Positions 1-9,552 are shown, counted from the stretch's first letter. The stretch: 64,000 bases of DNA from JANNMJ01 sp031425525 (GCA_031425525.1 JANPJM010000044.1:1-64000); one strand, 5' to 3'. Program-made: numbers and translations. The notes: generated by a model not told the origin, from the letters alone.

Positions 1-1
1 C

Positions 2-1624
2 AGCGGCGCGTTCGGTGGCGGGGCCGATGTGTCGGTCGGCGGTCGGCCCAACGGGTTAGCCGTGGGCGACGTGGACGCCGACGGCGATATGGACTTCCTC
101 GCCTCCATCGTGGGCGGCAACGTCGTGGCGCTCCGCCTCAACGATGGCAGCGGCACGTTCAGCGCGGCGGCCAATGCGGATGCGGGCGCCAACTTTCAGG
201 CTGTCGCGCTGGGCGACGCGGACGGCGACGGCGACCTCGACCTGCTTTCGCCGGTGTTCACCGGCAATGGTATGCGCGTGCGCTTCAACCAGCCGCTCGC
301 GCCGGTGCTGACCAGCCTCAGCCCGGCGGCCGAGCTGCCAGGTCAGGCCGTCATCCTCACCGGCACGGGCTTCACGGCGGGCAGCAGCGTCAGCTTCGGC
401 GGCGTGGCGGCGGGTGGCGTTACGTACAACTCGCCCACCAGCCTCACGGCCGTGGTGCCGCTGGGCACGGGCACGGGCAGCAGCGCGGTGGTGGTGAGTA
501 CGGCCAATGGCTCCAGCGCCGGCAGCCCGGCGTTTGAGGTGCTGCAAGTCTATCGCAACACCGCCGCCAGCGGCTGCCTCAGCACCGACCCGCTCACGCT
601 GACCGGCAGCGGTGGCACAGGCGCGTGGCGCTACCTGCGCCTGCCCGGCGCGGGCGGGGCCGTGGTAGCCGCCATCGAAGACACCCGCAACCTGGGCACC
701 GTGGCGGCCGGTTTCGCGGCTCTGGGCACCGCCACCAGCGCCTCCGTGCGCGTCGATGGGAGCGGCGCGCGCGCCTACCTCGACCGTAGCTTCTACCTCA
801 CGGCCACCAACGCCACCTTTCCCGGCCAGACGGTGCGGGTGCGCTTCTTCGGCCTGAACACGGAGCTGACCCGCCTGCAAGCCGTGGACGGCAACGCCAC
901 CCTGGCGGGCCTGAACGCCTCGCAGTACAGCGGCGCGAACGAGGACTGCGACCTGAGCAACAACGCCCCCAGCGGCGACCGCCGCCTGCTGTCCGCTCCC
1001 GCTACGGTGGTCAGTGGCGCCGATTGGTTCACGGCCCAGGCCACGGTGGCCGACCACTTCTCAGAGTTTTACCTGACCGGGGCCAGCGCCCCGCTGCCGG
1101 TGGAGTTGCTGACGTTCACCGCTGAACGGCGCAACGGTGGGGCCGTCGCCACGGCCTGGGCCACGGCGTCGGAAAAAGACAACCGGGGCTTTGTGGTGCA
1201 GCGCAGCCCGGCCGGGCGCTCCTTTACCGCCGTCTCCGGGCTGGTGCCGGGCGCGGGCAGCAGCGCGGCGGGCCACGCCTACGCCTGGACCGATGCCGCC
1301 GCGCCCGCCGGGGCCCTCTACTACCGTCTCCTGCAACTCGACACCGACGGCACCTCCACCTACTCAGACGTGGTGGCCGTCGGCCCGGCGCCAGCGGTTT
1401 CGGCATCCGTGCTGATGCTTTGGCCCAACCCGGCCCGCAGCGCGGTGCAGGTGCGCGGGGCGGCGCCGCAAGCGCCCGTCTCGCTGCTCGATGCCACGGG
1501 CCGCCCCGTGCGCACGACGACCACCGACGAGGCGGGCACCGGGTCGGTGCCGCTGACGGGCCTACCCACCGGCGTGTACGTGGTGCGCACGGGAGCCGCC
1601 ACGGCGCGCTTAGTGATCGAATAG
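2..1624 (+). CDS. FG-GAP/IPT surface protein with T9SS sorting domain (5' partial)
   Basis: The reading frame is open to the first base of the window, so the N-terminus and signal peptide lie outside. The visible part starts with FG-GAP/VCBS-type repeats (GDVDADGDMDF, GDADGDGDLDL; aspartate-rich calcium-type loops), followed by an IPT/TIG immunoglobulin-like domain (about visible residues 105-185) and a threonine/alanine-rich region. The last 75 residues form a type IX secretion C-terminal domain: LWPNPARS, LLDATGRPVR, GVYVVRTG, ending RLVIE. By family knowledge such proteins are exported by Sec, moved across the outer membrane by T9SS and anchored or released at the surface. A terminator-like hairpin follows the stop. 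Substrate or partner is not evident; an adhesin or matrix protein is the best guess. Confidence 0.85.
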   Translation, partial: SGAFGGGADVSVGGRPNGLAVGDVDADGDMDFLASIVGGNVVALRLNDGSGTFSAAANADAGANFQAVALGDADGDGDLDLLSPVFTGNGMRVRFNQPLAPVLTSLSPAAELPGQAVILTGTGFTAGSSVSFGGVAAGGVTYNSPTSLTAVVPLGTGTGSSAVVVSTANGSSAGSPAFEVLQVYRNTAASGCLSTDPLTLTGSGGTGAWRYLRLPGAGGAVVAAIEDTRNLGTVAAGFAALGTATSASVRVDGSGARAYLDRSFYLTATNATFPGQTVRVRFFGLNTELTRLQAVDGNATLAGLNASQYSGANEDCDLSNNAPSGDRRLLSAPATVVSGADWFTAQATVADHFSEFYLTGASAPLPVELLTFTAERRNGGAVATAWATASEKDNRGFVVQRSPAGRSFTAVSGLVPGAGSSAAGHAYAWTDAAAPAGALYYRLLQLDTDGTSTYSDVVAVGPAPAVSASVLMLWPNPARSAVQVRGAAPQAPVSLLDATGRPVRTTTTDEAGTGSVPLTGLPTGVYVVRTGAATARLVIE

Positions 1625-1659
1625 GGTAGGGCCGGCTCGATGAACCGAACCGAATTGAA

Positions 1660-1697
1660 ACCACAAGGCCGGGGGTAAGCACCTCCGGCCTTGTGGT
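1660..1697 (+). terminator. Terminator-like hairpin after the FG-GAP gene
   Basis: A perfect 13-bp inverted repeat (ACCACAAGGCCGG at 1660-1672 and its complement at 1685-1697) with a 12-nt loop begins 36 bases after the stop codon of the FG-GAP gene. There is no clear T-tract, so termination strength is uncertain. Confidence 0.55.
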
Positions 1698-1749
1698 GTT
1701 GTCGAGTGTGACTTGTCCGGCGTGAGTAGTACACCATCTTTCCGCCACG

Positions 1750-2283
1750 ATGAGTGTTCCTGAGTCTTCGCCGCCAGCCAGTGATCGGCGGAATTAGCCA
1801 CTTTCCGTCAAGCTCGACGCGGTGCGCGCCGTCGAGGCCGGCGAGCAGCAACGGGCGGTGAGCGCCCGGTTGGGCATTCACACGTCCACGCTCATCGACT
1901 GGTTGCGGCACTACGGTACGAGCGCGTACGCGCAGCAGAAACGGCGCGTGTTCAGCCCGGCGTTCAAACGCCAGGTCGTCGACGAACTGCTCGCCGGGCG
2001 GCCCACCTACCCCGAAGCGCAACGCAAATACGGCCTGCGCTACGGCAAAACCCTGCGCGTGTGGGGGGCGGCGCACCTCGCCGAACCGGCCGTCCAGGCG
2101 GCCCTGCCGCCCCCCGCCCCACCGGCAGCGGCCGTGCCCGCTTCCCCGACGGCCGCCGCACTGGCCGCCCAGTTGCAGCAGGCTCGCTGGCAGGTGGACG
2201 CCCTCACCACGCTCATCGAGCAGGCCGAAGCGACTTATCGGATCGACATCCGAAAAAAGGCTGGTGCCAAACAGTCGACCTGA
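1750..2283 (+). pseudogene. IS3 transposase OrfA, interrupted by an amber codon
   Basis: The open part (from GTG 1822) contains two helix-turn-helix segments: AVSARLGIHTSTLIDWLRHY and a second one around TYPEAQRKYGLRY, then a proline/alanine linker and a leucine-rich coiled coil (about residues 105-140) typical of OrfA dimerisation. The same frame continues upstream to ATG 1750, encoding 15 residues ending DRRN, then TAG at 1795-1797, then PLSVKLDAVRAVEAG, which is the expected start of the first HTH. I therefore read the TAG as a nonsense mutation in an ancestral OrfA of about 177 residues. Its 3' end overlaps orfB by 20 bases. Confidence 0.65.
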
Positions 2284-2690
2284 TGCGCCAGCGCTTTCCC
2301 ACCTGGGCGTGGGGACGCTGTGCGGACTGTTTGGCAAAACCCGCAACGCCTACTATGACCACCGCCGCCGCGCCACCACCCCAGGGCTGCTCGACGGGCT
2401 GGTGCTGGCGCTCATGGACGATTTGCGCGCCGACTTACCGCGTTTGGGTACGCGCAAGCTGCTGCTGCTGCTTGGCCCGCGCCTGGGCGAACACGCCGCG
2501 CGCGTGGGGCGCGACTACCTGTTTGCCCTGCTGGCCGAGCACGGCCGGCTCATCCGTCGCCGCCAGCGGCGCGTGGTCACCACCCAGCCCTGCGGCCCCG
2601 ATCGGCGGCGGCTGAACCTGATCGAGCACCTGACCGTCACGGCCCCTGAGCAGGTCTGGGTCAGCGACAGCACGTACTGTGTACCAAGCG
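2264..2690 (+). pseudogene. IS3 transposase OrfB, truncated
   Basis: The N-terminal HTH_21-like region of an IS3 OrfB is clear (LCGLFGKTRNAYYDH, then GTRKLLLLL and YLFALLAEHGRLIRRRQRR). The rve integrase core begins with APEQVWVSDSTYC, the aspartate being the first of the DDE triad. After this the sequence no longer matches and the other two catalytic acidic residues are absent, so the product cannot be an active transposase. The frame is open a little further (to 2809) but those residues do not look like transposase. Confidence 0.75.
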
Positions 2691-2819
2691 GCCGTTATTC
2701 TCAAATGCCTTCCTTGACCCCAGACCACAGGTGTTACGGGCAGCTTGGCGCCAACTGCACTTCGAATTCTGATTATATTCGGGCATTATTTCTTCTCCAC
2801 CCCCAATAAGTTGCCTCCG

Positions 2820-5800
2820 ATGAAGAACTTCTTTACCTCGTGGCTCCGGCTGCTCGTTGCGCTGACGCTGTTGCTCGGCGCGGCATATCCCTTCGCAGGG
2901 CAGGCCCAGCAGTATCAGTGGACCTTAGTGGCCGGGGAAGGTGAGGGCCGCGCCACCGCCGTGGACGCGGCGGGAAATGTGTACGTGGCGGGGAATTTCC
3001 GGGGAACGGCCACGTTCGGTACCGTTTCGCTGACCAGCACCGGCGGCTTCGATGCATTCGTGGCCAAATTCACCAGCGCGGGAACCTGCGTATGGGCGGT
3101 GCGCGGCGGCGGCTCCGCTAGCGATAATGCCGTCGGCGTAGCCGTCGACGCCAGCGGCAACGTGTACATAACGGGCGACTTCGCGGGAACCGCTACGTTC
3201 GGCACTTTTTCGTTGACCAACAGCAGCTTCAGCTTTGATGCGTTCGTGGCCAAGCTCAACAGCAGCGGGGTGTACCAGTGGGTCACGCGGGCGGGCGGCG
3301 TAACCGGCAGCGACTCTGGGAAGGATGTGGCCGTAGATGCCAGCGGCAACGTGTACGTAACCGGCAACTTCGGCAGTAGCACGGCTACGTTTGGCACCAT
3401 TTCACGCAATCTGATCGGGGTGGCTGATGGCTTCGTGGCAAAGCTCAACGGCAGCGGCGTTTTCCAGTGGGTCGAAACGGTGAGCAGTACCGGGTCGGAC
3501 GATGTGTCGGGGGTAGCCGTCGATGGTAGTGGGAATGTGGTCGTAACCGGCAGGTTCAGCGGCGTGGTGTTCCTGGATTTATTCGGGCTGACGAGCGCGG
3601 GCAGTACCGATGCCTTCGTGGGCAAGCTCGACCCGGCCGGCGCCTGGCAATGGGCTATTGGCGCCGGGGGCACCAGCTTCGACTCAGGCACCGCGCTGGC
3701 CGTTGACGCGAGCGGCAGCGTGTACGTGGCCGGTGAATTTCAAAGCTTAACGGCCACTTTTGGGGGCATTACCCTCGTCAACAGCAACTCCATCCCCACC
3801 ACGTTCGCGAGCGATGCCTTTGTGGCTCAGCTAGCACCGGACGGGGGGTGGCAATGGGTGCAGCAGACGGGGGGCGCCAGTAGTGAGAGCGCCAGAGGGC
3901 TGGCCGTGGACGCAGCCGGTTACGTGTATATAGCTGGCATTTTCCAGGGCACCGCCGCCACTTTCGGGGCTACTTCCCTATCCAACAGCGGTGGAGCGTC
4001 GACTGCTGATGCATTCACGGCGAAGCTGACGGCGGCGACGGGTGCCTGGAAGTGGGCAGTAGGCGCCGGGGGCACTGACTTCGATACGAATGACGCCGTG
4101 GCCGTCGACGGCGGCGGGAACGTCTACACGACCGGGTATTTTTTTAGCCCGACGGCCACGTTTGGCTCTATGGTAGTGGGCAACCCCACAAACCAGAGTG
4201 AGGCACTTTGCGTCAGCCGCCTCACGCAGGCGCCCGCCCTGACCACGCTTGCCCCCGCAGCCGGCGCGGCCGGCACCACCATCACCCTCACGGGCATCAA
4301 CGTCTACAACATCGCCAGCGTGAGCTTCGGCGGGGTGCTGGCCAGCAATTTTACGTGCGTCTCGAATACGACCCTGACAGCCGTGGTGCCACCCGGCGCC
4401 GTCACGGGGCCGCTGACGGTGACGAACGCCTACGGCGCGGCCACCTCCGCTACTACGTTCACGGTGCTGGCCCAGCCGACGGTACTGGCCTTTACGCCCG
4501 CCGTGGGGTTGCCCACTACTACGGTGGTGCTGTCTGGGGCGAACCTGACGGGCACCACCAGCGTCAGGTTCAACTCCGTCAACGCCACGTTCACGGTTAA
4601 CTCGGCCACCCAGATTACGGCTACCGTGCCCACGGGCGCCACCACCGGGCCGGTAACGGTCACTACGCCCGGCGGGTCGGTGACGACGACGGCGCTCTTC
4701 ACCGTGCCGGGGCCGACGGGGACGGCCGTGACCAGCTTCGCGCCGAGTACCGCGTTCACGGGGCAGCTGGTCACGCTCACGGGGGCCAACTTCACGGGGG
4801 CCACCGCCGTCAGCTTCAACGGCACGCCCGCGCCAACCTTCACGGTACTTTCGGCTACGCAGATCAGTGTGGTGTTGCCGGCGGGGGCCACCACCGGGCC
4901 GGTCAGCGTGACCAGCCCGAGTGGGACGGGGCAGAGCAGCGCCTTCTTCATCGTGTCCACAATTCCTATAGTATTCGCGATGACGCCCACCAGCGGCGGC
5001 ACGGGAACGCCGGTGGTCATTACCGGTCTCAACTTCCGCGAGACGCTCACCGTGGCGTTCGGCAGTACGCCCGCCACCTTTACCATTGATTCGGATACGC
5101 AGCTCACGGTCACGGTGCCGGCCGGGGCGGCGACCGGCGTGATCCGAATTACGACCCAGAACGGCACCACCACGACGCTGACGTTTACGATTCTCGCCGC
5201 GCCCACCATCACTTCCTTCACGCCCACCACCGGCCAGCTCGGCACCCTGATCACGGTGACGGGCACCAACCTGAGCGGCGTGACGGCGCTGCGCGTGAAT
5301 GGCGTGGCCGCGACGAGCCTGGTCGTCACGGGCAGTACGCAGGTGCGCGGGGTGGTGGCGAGCAACTCGAACCTGGGCGCCGGCGCGGCCACGGTGCAGG
5401 TGGTGGCGCCGAACGGCATCACCACGGCCGCCAGCCGCTTCACGATTACGGGCACGGTCGGACTGGCCGTCGATTCGGTGCGGGCCGTGCCGGCGACGCA
5501 GGTGGTGATTCCGGTGCGCGCCACCACGGCCATTGCCAACCTCATCGCGCTGCAAGGCTCCATCACGTTCGCGGCTCCGGAAGGCCTCACGTTCGCCAAC
5601 GTCGAGAGTTTCGGGCTGAGTGGCCTGACGGCAGCCAGCTTCGGTACCACCGGCGCTGCGGCCGGTCAGCTCACCTTCGTCTGGAACTCGGCCAACAACC
5701 TTGCCGTGAGTCTGGCGGCGAACGCCGTCGTGTTTGCCATTCGCTTCAACGTGGGCGCCACCGTGCCGCTGGGCACGACTCTGGCCGTGCGGCTCGTCAA

Positions 5801-7121
5801 CGCGCCTACGCCGGTCGAGCTGACCAACAGTGCGTTTGCCTCGCTTACGTTCACCACCAGGCACGGCAAGGGGCAAGTGCCCGGCTCTACGTTCATCAGC
5901 GGCACGGTGCGCACCGGCAACCTCACGCCGGTGACGGGAGTCACGATGGGCGTCAGCGGGCCGGTGGTGCCCGCGGCGCCGTCCGTTTCGCTGACCGATG
6001 GCACCTACAACGTGTCGCCGTTGATGCGCACGGGCGCCTATACTATCACCCCGCGCAAAACCAACGACGTGACGGTCAGCAACGGCGTCACCGCCGCCGA
6101 CGTGGCGCTCGTGCAGCGCCACATCCTCGGCACGACGCTACTGGGTGCGGCGTACAAAGCCGTTTCGGCGGATGCCAACGGCGACAATGCCATCACTGTC
6201 GCCGACGTGGGCCTGATGCAGGGGTTCATTCTCGGCAACACCACCAGCTTTCCGGGCGCGCTGCTCTGGCGCTTCTTCTCGGCCGTCGGCGCGAACCCCA
6301 ACAGCCCCTGGCCCATCACCCAGACCCGCACCTACGCCAGCGCGAACGTTAATTCCGGTCAGGATTTTACGGCCTGCAAGCTCGGCGACGTCAACGATAG
6401 CTGGAACCCCGCCATCCCGCGTCCCCTTCCGGTAGCTCCCGGCACCCCCGCGGCCGAGCTGCAGCTCCTTGATGCCGCCTCGGGTCAACCCGTCCAGCCC
6501 GGTCAGCCCGTGCGCCTCATCGCGCAGCTCATCGCCCACGCCACCAATCCCCACGCCCTCCAAACCACGCTCGCCTGGGACCGCGCCGTCCTCCGGCTCC
6601 GTCCCGTCGCCTCGCTCGCTGCCGGTGCAGTCGCCGGCCGCGTCGACAACCTCGCCGGACGTCTGCCACTGCTCTGGACCGACCCTTCCGCCGCTAATGC
6701 GCCACAGCAGCTGATCCTCGCCGAGCTCATCTTCGACGTAGTAGCCACCCCGCCCACCGGCACTACCAGCGTATCCTTCACCGACGAGCAAACCCCAACC
6801 CTGGCCGCCGATAACGTCCTGGCTCCGCTGGCGCTACTCCAAACCGCCATCACCATCCAGCTCGACGCGCGCGTCACGGGCATCGCATCCTCAGTCGCCT
6901 CCCAACCCCTTACGCTCACGCCCAACCCTGCCCGGACCAGTGTGCGCGTCCAGGGCACCACTGCGAATACCGCCGTAGTTCTGATCGACACCCTTGGCCG
7001 CGAAGTCCTGCGCACCGCCACCGATGCCGACGGCGCCGCTCCCCTCGATGTGCGCGGCCTATCGCCCGGCATCTACTTCGTGCGCACTCCCACCTCCACC
7101 CGCCGCCTCGTCATCGAGTAA
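2820..7121 (+). CDS. 1433-aa SBBP/IPT/cohesin-dockerin-like T9SS surface protein
   Basis: Start ATG 2820 is chosen because it gives a signal peptide (MKNFFTSWLRLLVALTLLLG, cleavage near GQAQQ). Residues 30-470 are seven or so SBBP beta-propeller repeats (VAVDASGNVYVTG, FVAKL). Residues 470-870 are five IPT/TIG immunoglobulin-like repeats (PTITSFTPTTGQLGTLITVTG-type openings, each ending VPGAATGPVTV-like). Residues 878-1020 resemble a cohesin fold, followed by a Cna-B/carboxypeptidase-like strand region, then a dockerin type I-like segment (about 1083-1140) with one canonical calcium loop (DANGDNAITVADV) and one degenerate loop (NGVTAADV). A second cohesin-like stretch covers 1210-1345 and the T9SS domain (LTPNPART, GIYFVRT, RRLVIE) closes the protein. 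Likely a cell-surface adhesin or scaffold; ligand unknown. Confidence 0.88.
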   Translation: MKNFFTSWLRLLVALTLLLGAAYPFAGQAQQYQWTLVAGEGEGRATAVDAAGNVYVAGNFRGTATFGTVSLTSTGGFDAFVAKFTSAGTCVWAVRGGGSASDNAVGVAVDASGNVYITGDFAGTATFGTFSLTNSSFSFDAFVAKLNSSGVYQWVTRAGGVTGSDSGKDVAVDASGNVYVTGNFGSSTATFGTISRNLIGVADGFVAKLNGSGVFQWVETVSSTGSDDVSGVAVDGSGNVVVTGRFSGVVFLDLFGLTSAGSTDAFVGKLDPAGAWQWAIGAGGTSFDSGTALAVDASGSVYVAGEFQSLTATFGGITLVNSNSIPTTFASDAFVAQLAPDGGWQWVQQTGGASSESARGLAVDAAGYVYIAGIFQGTAATFGATSLSNSGGASTADAFTAKLTAATGAWKWAVGAGGTDFDTNDAVAVDGGGNVYTTGYFFSPTATFGSMVVGNPTNQSEALCVSRLTQAPALTTLAPAAGAAGTTITLTGINVYNIASVSFGGVLASNFTCVSNTTLTAVVPPGAVTGPLTVTNAYGAATSATTFTVLAQPTVLAFTPAVGLPTTTVVLSGANLTGTTSVRFNSVNATFTVNSATQITATVPTGATTGPVTVTTPGGSVTTTALFTVPGPTGTAVTSFAPSTAFTGQLVTLTGANFTGATAVSFNGTPAPTFTVLSATQISVVLPAGATTGPVSVTSPSGTGQSSAFFIVSTIPIVFAMTPTSGGTGTPVVITGLNFRETLTVAFGSTPATFTIDSDTQLTVTVPAGAATGVIRITTQNGTTTTLTFTILAAPTITSFTPTTGQLGTLITVTGTNLSGVTALRVNGVAATSLVVTGSTQVRGVVASNSNLGAGAATVQVVAPNGITTAASRFTITGTVGLAVDSVRAVPATQVVIPVRATTAIANLIALQGSITFAAPEGLTFANVESFGLSGLTAASFGTTGAAAGQLTFVWNSANNLAVSLAANAVVFAIRFNVGATVPLGTTLAVRLVNAPTPVELTNSAFASLTFTTRHGKGQVPGSTFISGTVRTGNLTPVTGVTMGVSGPVVPAAPSVSLTDGTYNVSPLMRTGAYTITPRKTNDVTVSNGVTAADVALVQRHILGTTLLGAAYKAVSADANGDNAITVADVGLMQGFILGNTTSFPGALLWRFFSAVGANPNSPWPITQTRTYASANVNSGQDFTACKLGDVNDSWNPAIPRPLPVAPGTPAAELQLLDAASGQPVQPGQPVRLIAQLIAHATNPHALQTTLAWDRAVLRLRPVASLAAGAVAGRVDNLAGRLPLLWTDPSAANAPQQLILAELIFDVVATPPTGTTSVSFTDEQTPTLAADNVLAPLALLQTAITIQLDARVTGIASSVASQPLTLTPNPARTSVRVQGTTANTAVVLIDTLGREVLRTATDADGAAPLDVRGLSPGIYFVRTPTSTRRLVIE

Positions 7122-7143
7122 TCCGCCCCCGACACCCCGCTGA

Positions 7144-7176
7144 AACGCCCGCCAGGCAGGATGCCAGGCGGGCGTT
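7144..7176 (+). terminator. Intrinsic terminator of the SBBP/IPT gene
   Basis: A 10-bp GC-rich stem (AACGCCCGCC at 7144-7153 with its complement at 7167-7176) enclosing a second short stem (GGCA/TGCC), followed by TTTGTGTG, 22 bases after the stop codon. Confidence 0.75.
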
Positions 7177-7256
7177 TGTGTGCCCGATCACCCCCGCGCC
7201 ATAATCCACCCTCACCCCTACAAGCCTACTCCCCGCGCTACGCTCACCACACCAAT

Positions 7257-7495
7257 ATCGACTTCAAAACACCAGCTGCCGCGACCGCGACCAGTTCCTC
7301 ACCACCATCGAGCCCTACGACTACGACCGCCAGGGCGCCTTCTACGCCCCGACGTGTTCGGCGCCGGCCGCGTGGTGCTCATCTTCGTCCAGAAGAAGCC
7401 CGCCTTTCACCAGCCGCCCCCCATCTGGGTCCACAAGTTAACCCCCGATCAGTTTGCCACCAGCCGCAAGTAGTACATCCGCCTGCTGCGTGAGG
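7257..7495 (+). pseudogene. Remnant of a PD-(D/E)XK (DUF3799-like) nuclease gene
   Basis: Reading across frames gives IDFKT, then CRDRDQFLTTIEPYDYDRQ, then DVFGAGRVVLIFVQKKPAF and WVHKLTPDQFATSRK, an in-frame TAG, and YIRLLREAVR. This matches nearly residue for residue the C-terminal half of the protein encoded at 17273-17793, including the DFKT motif that supplies the acidic/lysine part of the PD-(D/E)XK active site. At least two frameshifts (one before CRDRDQ, one after FYAP) and one stop destroy it, and the N-terminal half is missing. It lies between a terminator and a sigma-factor remnant of opposite orientation, i.e. in a junk interval. Confidence 0.75.
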
Positions 7496-7621
7496 CAGTG
7501 CGGTGGTAAGCTGGGTTCACGCATACGATCAGGCCGCCGCGCCCACTGGGTCAGATGTGCCGGGCCCGCCCGCCTGGTACGTTCCGACCAGTGCGCCGCC
7601 CGGCAGCGCCACGCGGCTATC

Positions 7622-7926
7622 GCGTCAAGGCCCGGCGTAAGGGCTTCGGTGGGCAGTCGCCGGCGGCGCGTCAGCTCGCGCTGCCAAAGGTGGCGGCTCA
7701 CACCGAACAGGTAGTGGCCGGGCGGGCCGGTTAGCGTCAGGGTGCCCGCCACGGCCTTCTCGAAGACCAGCACGAAGGCATCCTGAAAAACATCCTCTGC
7801 GTCGGCGCCGCCGTGTCGCCGCACGTAGCGCCGTACCAGCGGAAACGCCCGTTGATACAGCGCCGCCAGGGTGGCGGCGCGATCGGTCTGAAGCGCGTGG
7901 TCGAGCGAGTGAGCGGCGGGCGACAT
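7622..7926 (-). pseudogene. ECF sigma factor, truncated after region 2
   Basis: From ATG 7926 the product reads as an RNA polymerase ECF sigma factor region 2: YQRAFPLVRRYVRRHGG, then DAEDVFQDAFVLVFEKA and GHYLFGVSRHLWQRELTRRRR, which correspond to the core-binding and -10 recognition helices. After about residue 100 (LTPGLDAIA) the sequence becomes arginine-rich and unrelated, and no region 4 helix-turn-helix follows, although the frame remains open to 7438. I interpret this as the 5' end of a sigma gene fused by deletion to non-coding sequence. A complete ECF sigma gene exists at 20053. Confidence 0.65.
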
Positions 7927-8037
7927 CGTGCAAAAATGAAGTGACTATTACGCATACGTCTTTCGCGGCGCGCAATTATCACCCGTGCAGCCAAAAAAAT
8001 TACGGCCACCCCCAACCACAATCCCCGAAAGCGCGAA

Positions 8038-8511
8038 TCAGTCCCGCCCAATCACCACCCGGCGCGTCAGCGAGCCGGCGTCGGTCACGATGGTCAGCCC
8101 ATACACGCCGGGCGCCACCGTGCTGACGTCAAGCGTGGACGTGGTGCCTTGCCGCACCACCCGTCCGGTGGCATCGAGCAGCCGCACCGCGTGCAGCGTA
8201 CCGACCGCGCCGACGATGGTCAGGTGCGTGTCCGCCGGGTTGGGGTACACCGTTGTGCGCGGATCGACGGCCGACTCCGTTGCAGCGGTGCCGGCGGGCG
8301 CGCTGAAATCGCCCCAGTACACCCACGCCGTCTGGCTGGCCGCCAAGCCGTTGCCGTCGTAGCCGTCCGCGTACAGCACCCGGCCGGCTTCGGCCGCGAA
8401 GGTCGACTGGCTGATGGTCCGCACCGCGAGCAGGGTGTCGGTGGGTGGGGCGGGGTATTGGAGGATGTAGTGCAGCGCGTAGCTGACGGCGCTGGTGGCA
8501 AACAAGTGCAA
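8038..8511 (-). pseudogene. C-terminal remnant of a T9SS-secreted protein
   Basis: The last 75 residues are a T9SS sorting domain (VYPNPADTHLTI, LLDATGRVVRQG, GVYGLTIV, ending VVIGRD). The preceding 80 residues look like the tail of a larger extracellular domain. A TAA lies directly upstream (8512-8514) and the only start is a TTG; no signal peptide is possible. The sequence is therefore most likely the 3' end of a longer secreted-protein gene whose 5' part was lost. Confidence 0.6.
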
Positions 8512-8553
8512 TTAAGTTGCTTGCCATCAGCTATTTGACAACAAAATCACCCC

Positions 8554-9552
8554 TTACTGATTTAGCTTCGCCAGCTCCCCGGCGCTGGGGGCGGCTTGGA
8601 ACGGTACGCACATAAACTTCCCCAATGCCCGGAGCCCCCCCGCCCAGCTGGGCATCCCGTACGAAGACGCCGCGAGGTAGCGGCGCACGATGGTTTCGAA
8701 GTCCTCGGGTTCGCGGCCGGTAAGCTGCCGCACCACCGACGTGGGACCGCCCACGTCAAACTTATTATCCCGGTACTGTTGGTTGTAGAGCACCGCTTGC
8801 GAAATGGTGAAGGCATCGAAGCCGAACTCATGGCCCGTTGCAAAGGCTGCTTTGCGAAACAGCCACTCGGGCGCCGCCACCACGCGAACCTTCCGGCCGG
8901 CGACCCTGGCCACGATGGCCGCCATCTCCGGTACGCTCAACGACCGGGGCCCCGTAGGCCGCAGCCGCTGGCCGATGTAGGGAGCGGGGTTTTGTAGCAG
9001 GGCCGCGATAACGGCCGCCAAGTCTTCGTTCGACGGCACTGGGTTGCGGCCCTGCCCGAAGGGCGACACCAGCAGGCCCAGCTGCACGGCAAACTCCAGC
9101 ACCACGCCGATAGTGTTCTCGGCAAAGTAGCCGGGGTTGAGGTACACCACCGACAGGCCCGACGCTTCCAGCAGTATGTAGGCCGCCTTGATATCGTTGG
9201 TGAGTACGCTGCGCTGCTGGTCGAATTCGGCCAACCACTGACCCATAAATACGACCGCCTCGACCCCGGCTTCTTTTGCCACCTCGATGAAAACCCGCAC
9301 GGCGGCGGGCAGACCGGGCATTATCGGGTAGCAGAAGTACACGCGCTTGACGCCCACCAGGGCCGTTCGCAGCGCTTCGCCATCGTGAAATTCGCCCAGC
9401 GCGAGCGTTGCTCCAAGCTGCTCCAGGGTGCGGGCCTTGGCGGTTCTCGCCCGCACGTACAGGCGCACGGGGTAGCCGGCGGCCAGCAGCTGCCTCGCAG
9501 CGGCCGACCCGGTTTTGCCCGTGGCGGCGGTGATCAGGATTTGCTCTTTCAT
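8554..9552 (-). CDS. NmrA-like NAD(P)-binding oxidoreductase
   Basis: A 332-residue cytosolic protein of the NmrA/atypical short-chain dehydrogenase family. The N-terminus has the dinucleotide-binding glycine motif in ITAATGKTGSAAAR (residues 6-19) followed by a basic VRLYVRARTAKA stretch that favours NADP. Later landmarks are YFCYPIMPG, VVFMGQ, LNPGYFAENT and PTGPRSLSVPEMA, the usual order for NmrA-like proteins. Members act as quinone/aldehyde reductases or redox sensors; substrate cannot be told. The gene lies 209 bases downstream of a Crp/Fnr regulator on the same strand, with a 16-bp palindrome between them, so regulation by that protein is plausible but inferred. Confidence 0.88.
   Translation of the reverse strand: MKEQILITAATGKTGSAAARQLLAAGYPVRLYVRARTAKARTLEQLGATLALGEFHDGEALRTALVGVKRVYFCYPIMPGLPAAVRVFIEVAKEAGVEAVVFMGQWLAEFDQQRSVLTNDIKAAYILLEASGLSVVYLNPGYFAENTIGVVLEFAVQLGLLVSPFGQGRNPVPSNEDLAAVIAALLQNPAPYIGQRLRPTGPRSLSVPEMAAIVARVAGRKVRVVAAPEWLFRKAAFATGHEFGFDAFTISQAVLYNQQYRDNKFDVGGPTSVVRQLTGREPEDFETIVRRYLAASSYGMPSWAGGLRALGKFMCVPFQAAPSAGELAKLNQ

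Larger units (their letters stand above)
1750..2690 (+). mobile_element. Decayed IS3-family insertion sequence
   Basis: The stretch holds an orfA/orfB pair in overlapping frames, the classic IS3 arrangement. orfA carries an apparent in-frame amber codon and orfB stops matching the family just after the first catalytic aspartate (WVSDSTYC), so two thirds of the integrase core and the right end are missing. No terminal inverted repeats or target-site duplication were identified. The break at about 2680-2690 lies 130 bases before the next gene, suggesting that a deletion or replacement removed the distal part of the element. Confidence 0.75.

Noticed and set aside
3978..6122. Long open frame on the minus strand opposite the SBBP/IPT gene
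   Set aside because: Product is a histidine/arginine/glycine-rich low-complexity string without domain features; the plus strand has clear repeated domains. GC-rich DNA routinely gives such antisense frames.
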